Shown here: positions 52,101 through 64,000 of the stretch, one piece after another
How the letters are laid out: every line of letters begins with the position of its first letter
Position numbering within the stretch: position 1 is the first letter of the stretch
Source: Fodinibius sp034521915
Lineage (GTDB): Bacteria > Bacteroidota > Rhodothermia > Balneolales > Balneolaceae
Assembly (NCBI RefSeq): GCF_034521915.1
Contig: NZ_JAXHLU010000002.1
Location: forward strand, 1-64,000
Reading direction: 5' to 3'
Length of the DNA: 64,000 bases
The notes under the pieces: model-generated
What the model saw: the letters and a program-made list of their open reading frames with translations, nothing else
Told to the model about the DNA's origin: nothing
Database searches by the model: none
Translations under genes and position numbers: made by a program

Positions 52101-52748
52101 TTGAGCATCGAAACGTCATGTCTGCCGCGTGAAATACAACTTGGCGACCGTAAGGTTCGGGTGAGACCACCTACGGTTCGTCAGGCCGTGGAGATTCTGC
52201 ACGTATTGCAGAATATGGAAGATGACGAGGATGTTCGGTTGCTTATGCAGCAAGTGCGAAAACTGGACTGGCTGGGTGGAATTGATATCATCGTCCACCT
52301 ACGCAACCAGATGCACGGTGACCCCTTTGCATTTAGCACGTTGCTGAAAGATATCATACTACAGGGCTATGACCCCGAAAAGCAGACAAAAAAAGCAAAA
52401 GAGAGCGACGAAGAGGATATACCAAGAGAGGTAGACTGGAAGCGGCTGTTAAGCGAATATTGCCGGGCATATCCCGGCAGGGAGCCGTTTAAAGTCTGGG
52501 ATGAGATCCCATTTCCGTTTTTCATGGAGATGTTGCCAGAAGCCCGAAAAGAAGAGGCAAGGCAACATATTAACAGCGCCTTTGAGGCCAGCTTTGCCAT
52601 GGGCGGCTCCGAAAAAATGATGGAGACCTGGCAAGAGAAAGCAGGCTTTGAAACTCAAAAAGAGCAGAAAGAGAGCGAGTATACCGAAGATATCCCGCAA
52701 GAAGAACTCCATAAAGAACGCGAAGCACTAAAAGATAAACTCATGTAA
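52101..52748 (+). CDS. Tail assembly chaperone-like protein
   Basis: 215 residues from a TTG start. LPREIQLGDRKVRVRPPTVRQAVEILHVLQ and a helical remainder with an acidic tail resemble tail chaperone proteins encoded between tail-tube and tape-measure genes. A programmed frameshift, common in this position, was not identified. Assignment by position and general pattern. Confidence 0.55.
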   Translation: MSIETSCLPREIQLGDRKVRVRPPTVRQAVEILHVLQNMEDDEDVRLLMQQVRKLDWLGGIDIIVHLRNQMHGDPFAFSTLLKDIILQGYDPEKQTKKAKESDEEDIPREVDWKRLLSEYCRAYPGREPFKVWDEIPFPFFMEMLPEARKEEARQHINSAFEASFAMGGSEKMMETWQEKAGFETQKEQKESEYTEDIPQEELHKEREALKDKLM

Positions 52749-52750
52749 CT

Positions 52751-53149
52751 ATGGATCAGGATTACAGCATTGATCTGTCGAGCATTAAACAAAAGTTCAA
52801 AGACCTCGATGCCAGTATTGAAAAGAAAGCCGAAATGCTGGCCGAAAAGGTCGCTCGTGATATCATTAAACATGCTCGAAGCCTGACCAGTGAAACGAAG
52901 CCCGGTGTAAATCCCGGTGATGGACCACGGAAAAAGCACCCCGGGAATTGGGCTGACGTGAGAGGACAGCTGGCTAACTCGATTAAACAAAAAGTATTAG
53001 TAAAAGGGTTTGTAGTATCGGCCATTGTTGAGGCTACGGCCGAATATGCCGAGGCGTTGGACGATAAAACTGGCTACGATGTATTGGGAGGAGCTGAGAC
53101 GATTGCTCGTAAGGCATTGCGCAAATACCAGCATTTAATCTTAGAATAA
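52751..53149 (+). CDS. HK97 gp10-like or minor tail protein
   Basis: 132 residues. An N-terminal helix (FKDLDASIEKKAEMLAEKVARDIIKHARSLT) followed by GVNPGDGPRKKHPGNWADVRGQLANSIKQK, and a beta end with VVSAIVEATAEYAEALDDKTGYDVLGG, gives the layout of HK97-gp10/tail-completion proteins. It overlaps the tape-measure gene by one base. It could instead be a second chaperone. Confidence 0.55.
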   Translation: MDQDYSIDLSSIKQKFKDLDASIEKKAEMLAEKVARDIIKHARSLTSETKPGVNPGDGPRKKHPGNWADVRGQLANSIKQKVLVKGFVVSAIVEATAEYAEALDDKTGYDVLGGAETIARKALRKYQHLILE

Positions 53150-56100
53150 TGGCAATTCGTGAACAACTTACGTTAGATACCAGCAAGTACCGCAAAGAGC
53201 TGGATAATGCCAACCGTGCTACGATCAAGTACGCGCGGAAACAGGAGCGTTTGCATGAGCAAAACAAGCAGTCGCTTCAATCAATACAAACCGAGCTGCG
53301 TCGACTAAAGGCCGCCCGCGAAGCCTCCAACAATCCCAAGGCGGTACGCAAGTACACCGATACCATTCAGAAGCTTGAAGAGCAGGAGCAACTTGTCGAG
53401 AAGGAAACGGAACGGTACTGCGGGCGCTGTCAAGAGCTCGTGCGAACCCAGTCGCCCCGTCCAGCATTTCAGAAGATGGGAAAGTCTGCCAAGCGCTGGA
53501 TTGGCGGCGTTTCGGCGGGAGCATTATCGGCTGCTGGCGAAGCCTTACGGCGCATTAGTGCAGAGCAGATACGATTCGATCAGAAGATGAATGAATCTCT
53601 AGCCATTATGGGCGACGTGTCAATGAGAACACGTCGGGAAATGGAAGAAACAGCACGATCTGTATCCACTGATCTTGACATGGCAGTAGACAGGGCCGCG
53701 GAATCTATTCCTTGCCTCGGCTGGAACGAACTGCCTATCAAGCATGTAAATGCATCGCCTGCTGGGGCTTGGGTGTGCCAGAGTGATGTTTATATGGCCA
53801 CGGCTGCTGACCTTGCCACGGCTATCGCGCAAGTGCGCTTGGGTTTGGCGTCTGCAAGATGCCGCTGAAAATCTTAGATACCTTCGACGGGTAATGATGT
53901 GCCCCCGTAAACTGGCAATCAGGAGGCCATGCTTTTGTATACAATTTGCGGAAGCCTTAGCAATGACAAGGTGCTACCGGATCGGGCAATGTGAACAAGG
54001 CACTTGAGGAGGGGTTGCTGTATTACAGGCGTATGCTGCTCAAGGTATTCAGGAGAAGGCGAAGCCGTTGAATGTTCGCCTCTGGACATTGCGGTTCTTA
54101 GCGCGTGCCGCACCAGATGTACAGAGGAGTTCAAAGAGCTTTGGCCATTATTACTGACGAGGGCAACTGGGCGGACTTTCGCGACGATTACTCGAGGCAT
54201 GAACAAGCTCAGCTGGCTAGGGCTCTTCGGATACAGCCATGACCGGCCCGATGCCGAGCAAATGGGTCTACAGCCGAGGTTCAAGACGCTACGCAAACCG
54301 CTGCTTGGTCTTAGCTAAGCGAATACAGAAGTCGCCAAGATAGTGCTTACGGAGCCGCAGGTGCTAGAAAGGAAGTTGCGCAGAATCACCTAAACTCATT
54401 CTCGCGAGCAGGCTGGACAACTTTGGAAAACGCTTAAAACAGGCTCGGGCCATGCGTTAATTTGTTATGGATGGCCAGTTTGCCAGGAAGAGATGCTATG
54501 CAAGATTGGGTTGACGTGCCGGTCTCTGAGGAGCTGGAAAAGAGCGGGTTAGAACTAAACTCGCTGGTCATGCGGGATTGCCGTCACTGCGGCCTACACG
54601 AGTCAGGGAGAAACGAAATGATCTTAATTGACGACGTGACAAACAGAGTATCCAGACTTTCTAGGTAATCTCGATGCCGAAACAGCCTCCAACAAACAGT
54701 TGGCAAGTCGGCTGCAAGAGGTCAATGAAAAGTATGCCGAACGTATAATTGTACAGAAGCAGGCAGAGAAAGTTTCTAAAGCAGTAGAGGAGCGTGCAAA
54801 TGCAATGTCATCTGTTGCAGAAGAACGTATTGCTCTAAATAAACAGTTGGCCAAGGTTATGCAACAGCAAGGCTTAGACCTTGATCTAAGTGGCATGACC
54901 GAACTTGAACGATTAAATGCCGTGCGGGAAGAGCTGCGTAAAACAGCAGAGTTTGGTAAAGCTGATACCCCATTTGGTGACCCCAAGCCATTGAATGAAT
55001 CAGCTAAAGCATTACAAAATTTAAAATTGGAGGGATTGGCTCTTGCTGATGCTCTAGATGAACAGCGAAAGGCCGAAGAAAACCTTGTAGATGTAGAGGA
55101 GCATAGAAAAAAAGTATTAGAACAGCTTGGCATATCTGCCAAAAAAGCCAATGAACATCTTCAAGAAAATAGAAGCAAATTTGGCGGAGGGAAATCAGGT
55201 GCTAAGTCTGGCGTTACCAAACAGGACTTTCAGTCGTGGGAGTATGGCTATCTGCAGGTGTCAAAAGCTAATGATGTATTAAATAAGTTTTTAGATAATG
55301 CTTCGCAGTCCGATATCATCGGCACCTTTATGAAAGAAGCCTCCCGCAATGTCGAGCAGTACAACCAGGCACTGACCGAAGCCCATAATGAGCTGAAATC
55401 CGGAGCTATAACCCAACAGGAGTACGAACGGCGCGTGAAGAGCGCTACTGAAACCTTCCGGGGCAATTTGGAGCGCATCTATAAGATGCTGAAGGATAAG
55501 CTAACGCCCGAGCAGGAGAAGTTCTTTAAAAAGCTGTTTAATAATTTTGAGGATGCCAATGAAGAAAGTGAAGATATGGGCGATCAGCTTGAAAATATCG
55601 CTGATATGGCCGACAGTATCATTAATTTGGCCGATGCTTTTGGCGCTATTGGAGATAACGCGCGTCGATCGTTGACGGGAGTATCTGACCTGCTTCGCAA
55701 TGCCAGTAAATTGAGTAATCTCGAGTCCGGTGCAGGTTTCCTAAAAAAGGCTGTGCCAACTATTGGAATTGCTTGGGATTGATTACTACGTTTGCAAGTA
55801 TTCTCCATGGCAGTAGTAAGTCGTATATCCAGCAAGAAATTAAAGACCTTAATGAATCTATCTATGAAAACAAGCTGTATTGCCGGTGTTACCGGAGGTA
55901 GTTCAGGGCCGGATCCTAACGAGATTGACAAACTTGAAAACAGCATTAAAGAAAATATTCGGGCTTTAGAGAGAAACACAGAAGCGATATTAGAGTCTAC
56001 CGTTGTTGGCGGCGATATGTCGAGAGAGCAAGTAAAACAGCTTAAAGATCTTGTATCCACGCTTCGGATGTTCGCGGACTTAGATTCTTATTCTGAGGGT

Positions 56101-57075
56101 GGTTCGCACTCCCAAGAGTTTATTAACACTCAAATTGAGGATATGCTAACGCAGCTGGAGGAGCAATTCCCCGATTTGTTTTCTGGCGTTACTGATTTAT
56201 TTGAAGACTTGATAAAGTCGGGCATGTCACCACAGGAAGCTTTAAATGAGCTGCTTACCGGAACAGGTAATTTTGAGGGCATAAACGAGGCCTTTGAGAC
56301 ATTTATAGATAATTTCGGCGAATATGGAGATACCCTTGAGGGAGCTATACAGAAATTCAGGGATGCTATAGAATATGGCGGTAAATCTGTTGAAGAAGCC
56401 TTTGACCAGTTTATGAAAGACATTGCAGATGCTGGGCTGGATTTTGGTAACCAGTTTTACTCGACACAAGTTTTTGATGAAGAATTAGGGGTCAATGATA
56501 CGCTGAGAAATCTGCTTGAAGAAATAGCGGATCCCGAGACAAGCGAAGAACGTGTCGATAATATCATTGCGGCTATATTCAGGAACCGCGAAAGCCTGCA
56601 GGGAGACATGAGTGCCAATGAGTTTTCTAAATTTCTTGACTTCCTTAGGGGAATGAGAGATGACTTGGGCGATTCCGCTACCGGCGAAGAGGCCAGCGAG
56701 TTTTCAACATCCGTACAGGCCGCCCGGACGATCACTGATGTGCAAGCCAACGAGATCATCATGTTTTTGGAACGTATCGAGAAGTGGACCCGAGATACCG
56801 CTGCGGCCCTGGGCAGCGATACGGCTATATCAGTTAATGACAGCGGCGGCATGATGCCCAGCTTCGATATCCCTATTCCACTGCCGGTAACGATTGTTGA
56901 CGATATGCCGAGTGGCGCGAGTACTACAAATGTTTCCAAGAGCAATTTTTTAAAGAACTTCAACTTTAACGGCGATATCAGCCTGGGCGGTGGCGTGACA
57001 GAGCAGGATATTGACGAGCTGACCAGGGAAATGTCGAAAAAACTGAAACAGCAACTCAGAGGTAGTCAGTTTTAA
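53149..57075 (+). pseudogene. Tape-measure protein, broken by many indels
   Basis: The N-terminal frame (53149-53868) holds coiled coil followed by AKRWIGGVSAGALSAAGEALRRIS and the tape-measure hallmark QKMNESLAIMGDVSMRTRREMEETARSVSTD (split in two pieces, residues about 143-178). From about 53,700 to 54,700 the text is scrambled over all frames, with fragments such as DEGNWADFRDDY and VAQNHLNSF. Clean coding returns at 54700-55782 and, after two more shifts near 55,785-55,880 (membrane segment GLITTFASILHG in another frame), at 55,880-57,075. Joined length is about 1,300 residues. The protein sets tail length. At least six indels are needed to restore it. Confidence 0.75.
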
Positions 57076-60000
57076 TGCCTAACATTTTATCTGAAATACA
57101 ACTGTGGAAAGCCGACCGATCGGCGCAGATATCTTTGCCGGATGGGAATGGTATTCATAACTACATGGAAAGTGATGCCGAGGTAAAGCGACTGCTTGGC
57201 GACGTGGATACCTTAACGCTTACCTTAACGCCCGGTAGTAAGCTGGCCACGGCCACAAGTGACGATGCCTACGAGCTCACTCAGGGAAAAATTGTGCGCT
57301 TTGTCTATGATGATGGATCCATCGAGGAGTGGCGCATAAAGTCCAAGAGCAGAGAGTTCTCGGGAGAGAAAAATCCGAAGGTTCGCTGCGAGCCTATTGT
57401 CCAAGATCTTAAAACCTATACGGTCCGCAAAACGCTGGCTAACGGACACGCCCGCGCTTCTGTAAGCTTCTATAACCAGAGCTTTACCGATATCATAACA
57501 AACCTGCTGTCGAGTGAATATAATTGTCCGGACTTGTTTACGGTGGGATCGATCGCCTCCGGACTGAATGATCAGACGTATAACCTGGTGCTGAACGCCT
57601 CCTATATTATGGAGGGGCTGAAAAAGATCTGTCAGCTGGCGGAGGCCGAGTGGGGCGTCTCTTACAATGCTAACAATGACAACTACGAGATTAATTTCTA
57701 TGAGTCCGGCGGCCTTGGCGGTGGAGAGAGCGAAGCGGCCGACCGACCTATCGCCATGGGGGAGGAAAGGGTAACCGTCTTACGCTTGAAAAGCGCGATG
57801 AAACCGAAGAGTATTTTTCGCGCGTCGTACCGCTAATGGGAGAAGGTTCGGAGATCCAGACCGTCGGTGATGCCAAGTGGAATGTGGATACGGTTAACTA
57901 CAACAGTACCGCCGGTGAAAGTACGGTAACTCTCGAGGAACCGGCGATCGTAAAAGATGGCTATGGCCTTATCGATGGCAAGACGATCTATTTCGGTAAT
58001 GAAACCGAGGGCTGGCAAGAGGTACTTTCTACCAGCAAGCCCAACCAGCTTACGGTATCCGGGGATGCCTCGGCTATTGCAGAGGGATACTTTAAAGAGG
58101 GAGCCAATAAGAATGATGTTATCTTCCTCGAGGACAAAGAGGCGCTTGATAACGTCGGCCTCAAAGAAGAGAAATTCTCTCGTCCGGATATCCCGCCCTA
58201 TGCCAACTTGACTGATGATGCGGGCATTGCTGCGGCCATGAGTGATTGGAGCAATGGCCTGCCGGTAGGAATAGAAAAGATTGACGGGGCCGAGACGGTA
58301 TCTCAGGAAGGCAGCGACCTATTTGTGAAGCATGGCACTAACTCGGCCAAGGTGGAATGTAATGCCGAGCAGGGTCTGCAGACTATTGATATTGATCTGA
58401 AGCCCGAGGACCTGAATCCGTATTTCAGTACTACGGTGTACCTACAGGTGGAGACCGGCGGCGTGCGCATAGAGCTGATTGATGCTGATGGTAAGACGCA
58501 TCCGACCGACCAGCTGGCCGAGACCAATGTAAATGAAACCCGGGCTATAAAGATTGGCGGCGCTGAACCTGCTGCAGGGCCGGCCAAGATTAAGATTATT
58601 GCCCAGAGTGATAACACGGTATTTTATCTCGATGCGATTACGTTAACGCAAAGCTCGTATGCACTGCCATACGCTCCGCTGATGGGGCCGAAGGCGCTGT
58701 GGATCGAGGCCGGCAAGCACCTCAAGAAATATGGTGGTGACCGACCGGATGTGTGGAACGGCCAGGTAATGGATGATGCCTATTTCGGATCCGGATCCAA
58801 AGAGATCGAGATCGGCTCGTTTGTAAAGGTGCAAGAGGATTGGAATGAGGGTACGCAAAGCTATGACAGCGAATTTACGGTCCGCGTGGTGGAGCTCTCC
58901 TACAGCGAAGATCGTAATAATGGCCGATATAAAAAAACGGTTCGATTGGCTGACAAGAATACGCAGGCCAGCCGCTTCTTCCAAGAGCAGTATTTAACCA
59001 CTGAGAGCCAACAGCAGAGCCTTGGCGTCCGCGACGTTCCGAACAAGCCTATTATTGACCGCGATAATGCGGTTATCGAAGGCGGTACACCTCGGTTTGA
59101 GCAGGTGGAAATTTATCCGGATACCGGCAAGCCGCCCTTAGTGCTCGGATCCAATGCCCAGGGAGAGCTTGTTACCGGGTTTAACGCTGATCTGTTGGGT
59201 GGATATCATGCCGCTGATTTTATACGCGAGGATATTGAAAATACTTTTAGTGCGAAGCAAACCTTCAATGATGAAGCGCGGTTTAACTCTTTCGCTCGCT
59301 TTAAAACCGACGGCCGTATCCAGGGCGACGGCGGGGGCGCGGTAGAAGTGCTGGCCAACGACGGTACAAATACCGGTATCCTGCGGGTGGATAAGATTAT
59401 TGTGAATAACCTCGAAGTGGCTGAGGATATCGACCAGACGAATACCAATGAGCTGCGCGTTGAAGATCAATATATTGTTGTTAATGAAGGACAGACAGGA
59501 ACGCCCTCCCTCGATGGCGGTCTGTATGCGGAGCGCGGCGACCAGTCGGACGCCTACCTGTACTTCGACGAAGGTAACGACGACTGGGGCAAGAAGTTCG
59601 GTTCGGCAGGCACCTTCGACAAGGCGATATTCAAAAGTGATATCTTCCCAAATGATTCAATACAGGGGCTTGGGGCAAGTGATAGTCCAACATGGGCTGG
59701 GGCTACGTTTACAGGATTTGTAGAGATAACAACTGGTGGAAATCAAAACCTAAATCAGCGAAGAACAAATTGGGATGCAGGTGATTACTTTGGAACTCAT
59801 GTATCAGGACAGCCTACAAATGCAATATTACAACATAGATTTTGGGATGAATCCGTTTCCTCATACATCAATATTGTTGATTTTAAGCGAAATGGAGATG
59901 CTGATTTTTATGGTGATGTAACCACGGAAATGCTTTACACCACAAGCTCCGAAGGTGGATTTTACATTAAAGATTCACGTTCTACACCTAAGTGGTTTGC

Positions 60001-63000
60001 TGACTTTTTACTCAAGACCACTTCAAACGGCATACCTTATCTTTCTATTGATACTGATAAAACAGAGAGAATTAAAATAGATCATAATTCGGGTATTGTA
60101 AATATTATTGAAGGCATTGACATAGCAGGCAATCCTTTTGTCGATAGTGCTTTAGCCTTAACGGCAGGCACGGGTGATTTCAGTGATGATCTATACACTG
60201 CAGGAGCGTTGACCGTTGACTTGGACGCTTCTTTAAAAGATGATGTGTTTACCCATGCTACTATTGGAAGCCCTGATTTTGCTTCAAAAACAACAGACTG
60301 GCAAATAACGAAAGCAGGACATGGAGATTTTCGAAGTATCTATTCTGATGAAATACGCACCGAAGCCTTTATTGCAGAAATATCAGAAGCCTTAGCAGGA
60401 GCTGATTTTTTAACGAAATCACGAGGCGTACTATCTCGAAATTTCCAAGTTCCATCCAATGGGAATACAGGTACGCTCTATGTTGAAGATTTGGAGGGAT
60501 TTCAAAATTCACGAGTATTCTCTGCTGGTAATACGATACGACTCCGAGTCATTGATAAATCAGGCGGTGGACTTGTTGTAGCCAATATTTGGGGAACAGT
60601 ATCTAATTATTCTGATCTATCAGGAGGGGAACAAAGCTGGACATTCACCACTACGGATGATGGCGGTTCGGCAGGAGGTACGATCTATGCTGGTTCTGTG
60701 GCTCTTGATTACGGTGTTTCAGGAGATGGTTATATTGAACGCACGACCTTAGATCAATCGGGAAGTCCGTATTCCCAAACAGTTACATGGGAAGACACGA
60801 CAGGGAATAATATTCCTGATAGCTATACGGTACTAACAAGGATTGGCGTTCTTGATGGATTGGCAGGGCTTTCAGGTGCTGGAATGTATGCAAAAGATAA
60901 CGTCTATTTTGAGTTTGGTAGTGGCGATCTGTTTATCGTTGGGAAAAATGCAGGTGGAACAGGCAAGCATGGCGTTCATATAGATTCAAACAATTACCAT
61001 TACGGCACGGGAGAATGGAAAGTTGGAGATGGAACTTATTACCTGCAAAAGAAAGCTGATGGTTCGTTAGACTCTCAACTGCAATCCTATCACTGGGATG
61101 CTCAAGATCTATCTATTGATAGCACCTATGGCATTGAAGTAGCCAATACACATGAACTTTTAAATGATGGAACCTTTGACTTTGCTGGGGGAATACTCAC
61201 GGGTACAACTACTTCCATAACAGGCGCTGGCTGGGATTGGACAAGTAGTTCATTAAAGAAGGGTACTGATATTGTCCTTGATGCAACCAATAAACGTATA
61301 ACTTTAGCAGAAGGTACAACAGATGAAATGTCTTTCGGGTATGGAGTGGGGGGAACAGGACTTCACGGTATGCACTTGGATTCTAATAACTACTGGTATT
61401 CAGGAAAGGATTTCAAAGTGCATGTTGATTCCAACAATTTTATATCTGTTCTGCAAGGGTCGGGAGTAAATGTAAAAGCCACTCAATTTCTGCTTGATTC
61501 CAGTAATGTTCAAATTGGTGATACTTCGGGCTGGTTGGGAGCTTCAAACATTTTAAGCTACTCAAGTAACTCTGTAGGGTTCGCAGGATTTACAGCTGAT
61601 AGCAATAAGATTTCAGCTAACACAGGAAGCGATTTTTGGGATGGTGCAAATAATGAGTTTCAGTTTGGTGGTACAGATGGCATAAGTTTTCCTGTAAATG
61701 GTAATGTCAAGGTTGGTTCTGGCGTAGATATATTTGGTAATCTTGATGTTTCTACACTTCCAAGAATAAATGATGATGGGCTTGTTGGACTATGGCGATT
61801 TGATGAAGGAGATGGAACTACGGTAATTAATTCAACGGGAAACAAAAATGGTACTATTAATGGTGCCACCGATGCAAAAGGTATTTCAGGAAGGAGTTTA
61901 GATTTTGATGGTACTAATGACTATGTATCTATTCCAAATTATAGCCAATTAAACAATATTTCTTTCACTATTTCGGCATGGATATATCCAACAGCATCTA
62001 CAGGAGATCATGTAATATTTTATAAAATTGATGGGGGTAATTCGGGATATGGATTAAGATTGCAAGGTCTTACACCACAATTTTTTGTAATGGATTCTGG
62101 GTCTTCATTAATATCATCGACAGAAGATGTTACTGTAAATAAATGGAATCATATTATAGCTACTTATGATGGTAGCAATACTGAAATATTTGTTAACGCA
62201 AAATCTACTGCTACTGGTACGGGCACTATCACAACGAATGCTATAGATGCTTCTATAGGTGCAAGGAATGATTCATTATCTCAATATTTTGAAGGAAGAA
62301 TAGATGAAGTAAGGTTTTATAACAGAGCTATTGATCTATCCGAAGTTAAATCTTTATACGCCAATCCATCTGGCACAAGCGGTGGTCTTATATCTGCCAA
62401 CCAACTCCGCACAGGACGAATTGAAAGCACGAACCTCAGCTACACAGGAGGAACCTATACTGCTGATGGAATGCTTATTGATCTGGATGCAGGAGTATAT
62501 TTGCGGAAGAGTTCAGTATCATAAATGGGAATGCTTCATTTAAAGGAGTCTTGGAAGCTCCCAGCGGTGATATCGGAGGATTTCAAGTAGGTGGCAGTGT
62601 GATAGAATCCTTTGGAGATGGACAATCATTCGTGAAGATGATATCAGGCACTCGACCTGAATTTCGGTTCCAAGCACAAAATGGAGAGTTGCTCCATATT
62701 GGCGGTGATTACAGCTTTGATCAGGAAGATGATACCGCTTATGGAGGGTCTGGGATAGCAGAGTTTAATGCTTTAGTTAGTGTAATAGGTGAAAACAATG
62801 ATACCACTACTGAAACAAGAAGCTCAACACAAAATATTAATGCTTCGGATATTGGGAAAAGTCTTGATTACGTAGCTACGTATGATGTAAACTTAGATGA
62901 GAATGGTACAGCTTCGGCATCAGCAAAAATCACTATTACTATCCAATTTCGTGATAGTAATAACACTGTTTTGAGTTCTGCAAGCAATAGTGATACTCGA

Positions 63001-63396
63001 ACATCAGATGGATTTGGGTTTACAACAGGAACATCAGGACAAGTTCCTACCAATACTGATCATGTAAATGTCATTGTTGAGTTACAAGCAGATGCCACGA
63101 GCTTTGACAAGGATGGGAGTGCACAAGCAGAAATAACATTTAAGTCTGATGATATTAATGCGATTGGAGTAAATGAATTTATTTCACCACTCGGGTTCAG
63201 CTTTGTAAATGAAGGAAGCACCGCAAGCAGAAAACCACGTATCTTAGGCGATCGTGATATCGGACAGTTGCTTTGCCATGAATTTGTCGTCGAAAATCAA
63301 GACGGTGATCAGTTCACCTTAAAGGTAACGACAGGTAGTAATCCGCAGTTGAAGATTTATGATGAAAACGGCGGTGAAGTTCAAGCCTTTGGGTAA
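57075..63396 (+). pseudogene. Very long tail-tip/fibre protein with LamG domain, two frameshifts
   Basis: Three frames make one protein of about 2,100 residues: 57075 to about 57,765, from there (KGNRLTLEKRDETEEYFSR) to 62524, and from about 62,515 (INGNASFKGVLEAPSGDIGGF) to 63396. The first shift lies at a G/A-run (57,758-57,770). The N-terminal part resembles tail-tip (Tal-like) proteins; GFNADLLGGYHAADF near 59,180 is a typical fibre-start motif. From about 59,640 the DNA becomes clearly AT-richer. A LamG/concanavalin-like domain (LVGLWRFDEGDGTT to EVRFYNRAIDLSEVKSLYANP, about 61,780-62,370) should bind glycans. The AT-rich last third is probably the host-range module. Confidence 0.75.
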
Positions 63397-63975
63397 TTAT
63401 TTGCAACCAATACCTATTTCTTCAACAATATCGATCATGCCATCAACCCGTATATTATACACGGTTTTTTCTGTGCTGTCTGGACTTAGATATGTCATAT
63501 TAAGATATTCCTGATTTGACTGAAACTCACCACAGTTTCGGTTGAATACAGCAGTCGCTGTTAATTCAGGATCAGAAAAGCCCGAGCTGTTTGTTTCAGC
63601 ATCAAAGGCCGTGCTATCAGTTACATATTCGATACTCCATCCGCCCCAGCCATCATAGGGGAAGTTTTTATCTCGTAACTCTAATAATAGATCGTGGTTT
63701 ATGCTTTCTGTTAAATCATTTTCGGTGATGCTGATATTAATACGGCTATCATCGTTTATATGGAGAGTATCAACGTCAACGGTATCTGCACTGGTAGAGA
63801 AACCGTTGCTCTTGGCAAGCATCTGTACCTTGCCCTGGGAATCGATACCTCGGTATTCACCACGATCACTCGATACCTTTTCCCAGGCACCGAAGCGGCC
63901 ATTCCCATCATCTCCAGAGATGCCGCAGCCTGCGATTAAAAGGGTTATACATAAAGCGCTCAGTAACTTCTTCAT
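63397..63975 (-). CDS. Lipoprotein of unknown function at the prophage end
   Basis: 192 residues on the minus strand. A lipoprotein signal ends in LLIAGCG (Cys about residue 17), followed by a secreted domain with beta-like texture (AWEKVSSDRGEYRGIDSQGKVQML, YDGWGGWSIEYVTD) and two later cysteines. It is convergent with the fibre gene, its stop abutting the latter. Expression from its own promoter would make it a lysogenic-conversion or moron candidate; a host gene just beyond the prophage is the alternative. No family was recognised. Confidence 0.6.
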   Translation of the reverse strand: MKKLLSALCITLLIAGCGISGDDGNGRFGAWEKVSSDRGEYRGIDSQGKVQMLAKSNGFSTSADTVDVDTLHINDDSRINISITENDLTESINHDLLLELRDKNFPYDGWGGWSIEYVTDSTAFDAETNSSGFSDPELTATAVFNRNCGEFQSNQEYLNMTYLSPDSTEKTVYNIRVDGMIDIVEEIGIGCK

Positions 63976-64000
63976 AATAGTCTAATTGGTTACGATTCAA

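Noticed and set aside
55248..57000. Several minus-strand frames of 75-175 codons in the tape-measure region
   Set aside because: They are Ser/Leu-rich antisense shadows of the coiled-coil coding strand.
1..64000. CRISPR array or diversity-generating retroelement
   Set aside because: No regularly spaced direct repeats and no reverse transcriptase were seen; the AAATCACCATT motif is dispersed gene-leader sequence, not an array.

Overview
Organism and quality. The host gene hpt, the tRNA-Ser and the prophage-type genes look like the Bacteroidota/Balneolota/Rhodothermota side of the bacterial tree; this is an inference from protein style, not a search. The window has two unlike parts. Bases 1 to about 10,800 are a patchwork of broken genes from several sources. 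From about 10,800 to the right edge lies host DNA (hpt, tRNA-Ser) followed by one tailed prophage that is almost continuous. Frameshifts are strongly clustered (1-10.8, 16.99, 19.35, 24.5-25.0, 26.97, 28.99, 39.6-42.8, 53.7-55.9, 57.76 and 62.52 kb). Unpolished long-read consensus could explain many of them, so genes marked pseudogene on that ground alone may be intact in the organism.

Left part (1-10.8 kb). A relic resembling DUF4238 proteins is followed by an IS110-family transposase. Next come three attC-like inverted-repeat sites that bracket two broken cassettes (a serine beta-lactamase-fold hydrolase and a small zinc/HNH-like protein) and a frameshifted tyrosine recombinase, which together look like a decayed integron-type array. 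After this lie a broken HTH-TolB-like-TPR regulator and a lipoprotein, both of flavobacterial style. The lipoprotein is cut abruptly by GC-rich, proteobacterial-style DNA carrying a TonB-receptor N-terminus and an encapsulin-associated ferritin relic.

Prophage left arm (11.7-15.9 kb). The integrase lies next to tRNA-Ser(GCT) and is transcribed leftwards with two small regulators. A CI-like repressor diverges from Cro/CII-like genes, and both control regions contain clusters of short repeated or palindromic operators.

Early and middle genes (16-33.8 kb). Recombination module: a Rad50/SbcC-like ATPase with a zinc hook, an inserted HNH-AP2 endonuclease, RecT, a metallo-beta-lactamase-fold hydrolase, RusA and a DUF1364 protein. 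A strongly structured non-coding block with a tRNA-like 3' half lies at 21.4-21.85 kb. It is followed by a train of very small genes, a decayed HNH gene, a replisome-organiser-like protein, an N6-methylase-like protein without a visible motif IV, PcfK/PcfJ and a DUF5131 (CxxxxxxCxxC) protein. Several of these genes share an exact AAATCACCATT leader motif.

Late genes (33.9-63.4 kb). A ParB-like protein and a TAGT/GREB1-like glycosyltransferase candidate precede terminase, portal, and a MuF-type head protein interrupted by an intein; antisense zinc-finger/HNH relics lie in and beside it. Then come scaffold, decoration, major capsid, connectors, a lysis group (lysozyme-like, holin-like, spanin-like), a multi-pass CREST-like membrane protein, two paralogous tail-tube proteins, tail chaperone, tape measure, and a very long tail/fibre gene whose last third is AT-richer and carries a LamG domain. 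No contractile sheath is seen, so siphovirus morphology is likely. A leftward lipoprotein gene ends the window. No attR was seen, so the right end of the prophage is probably outside the window.
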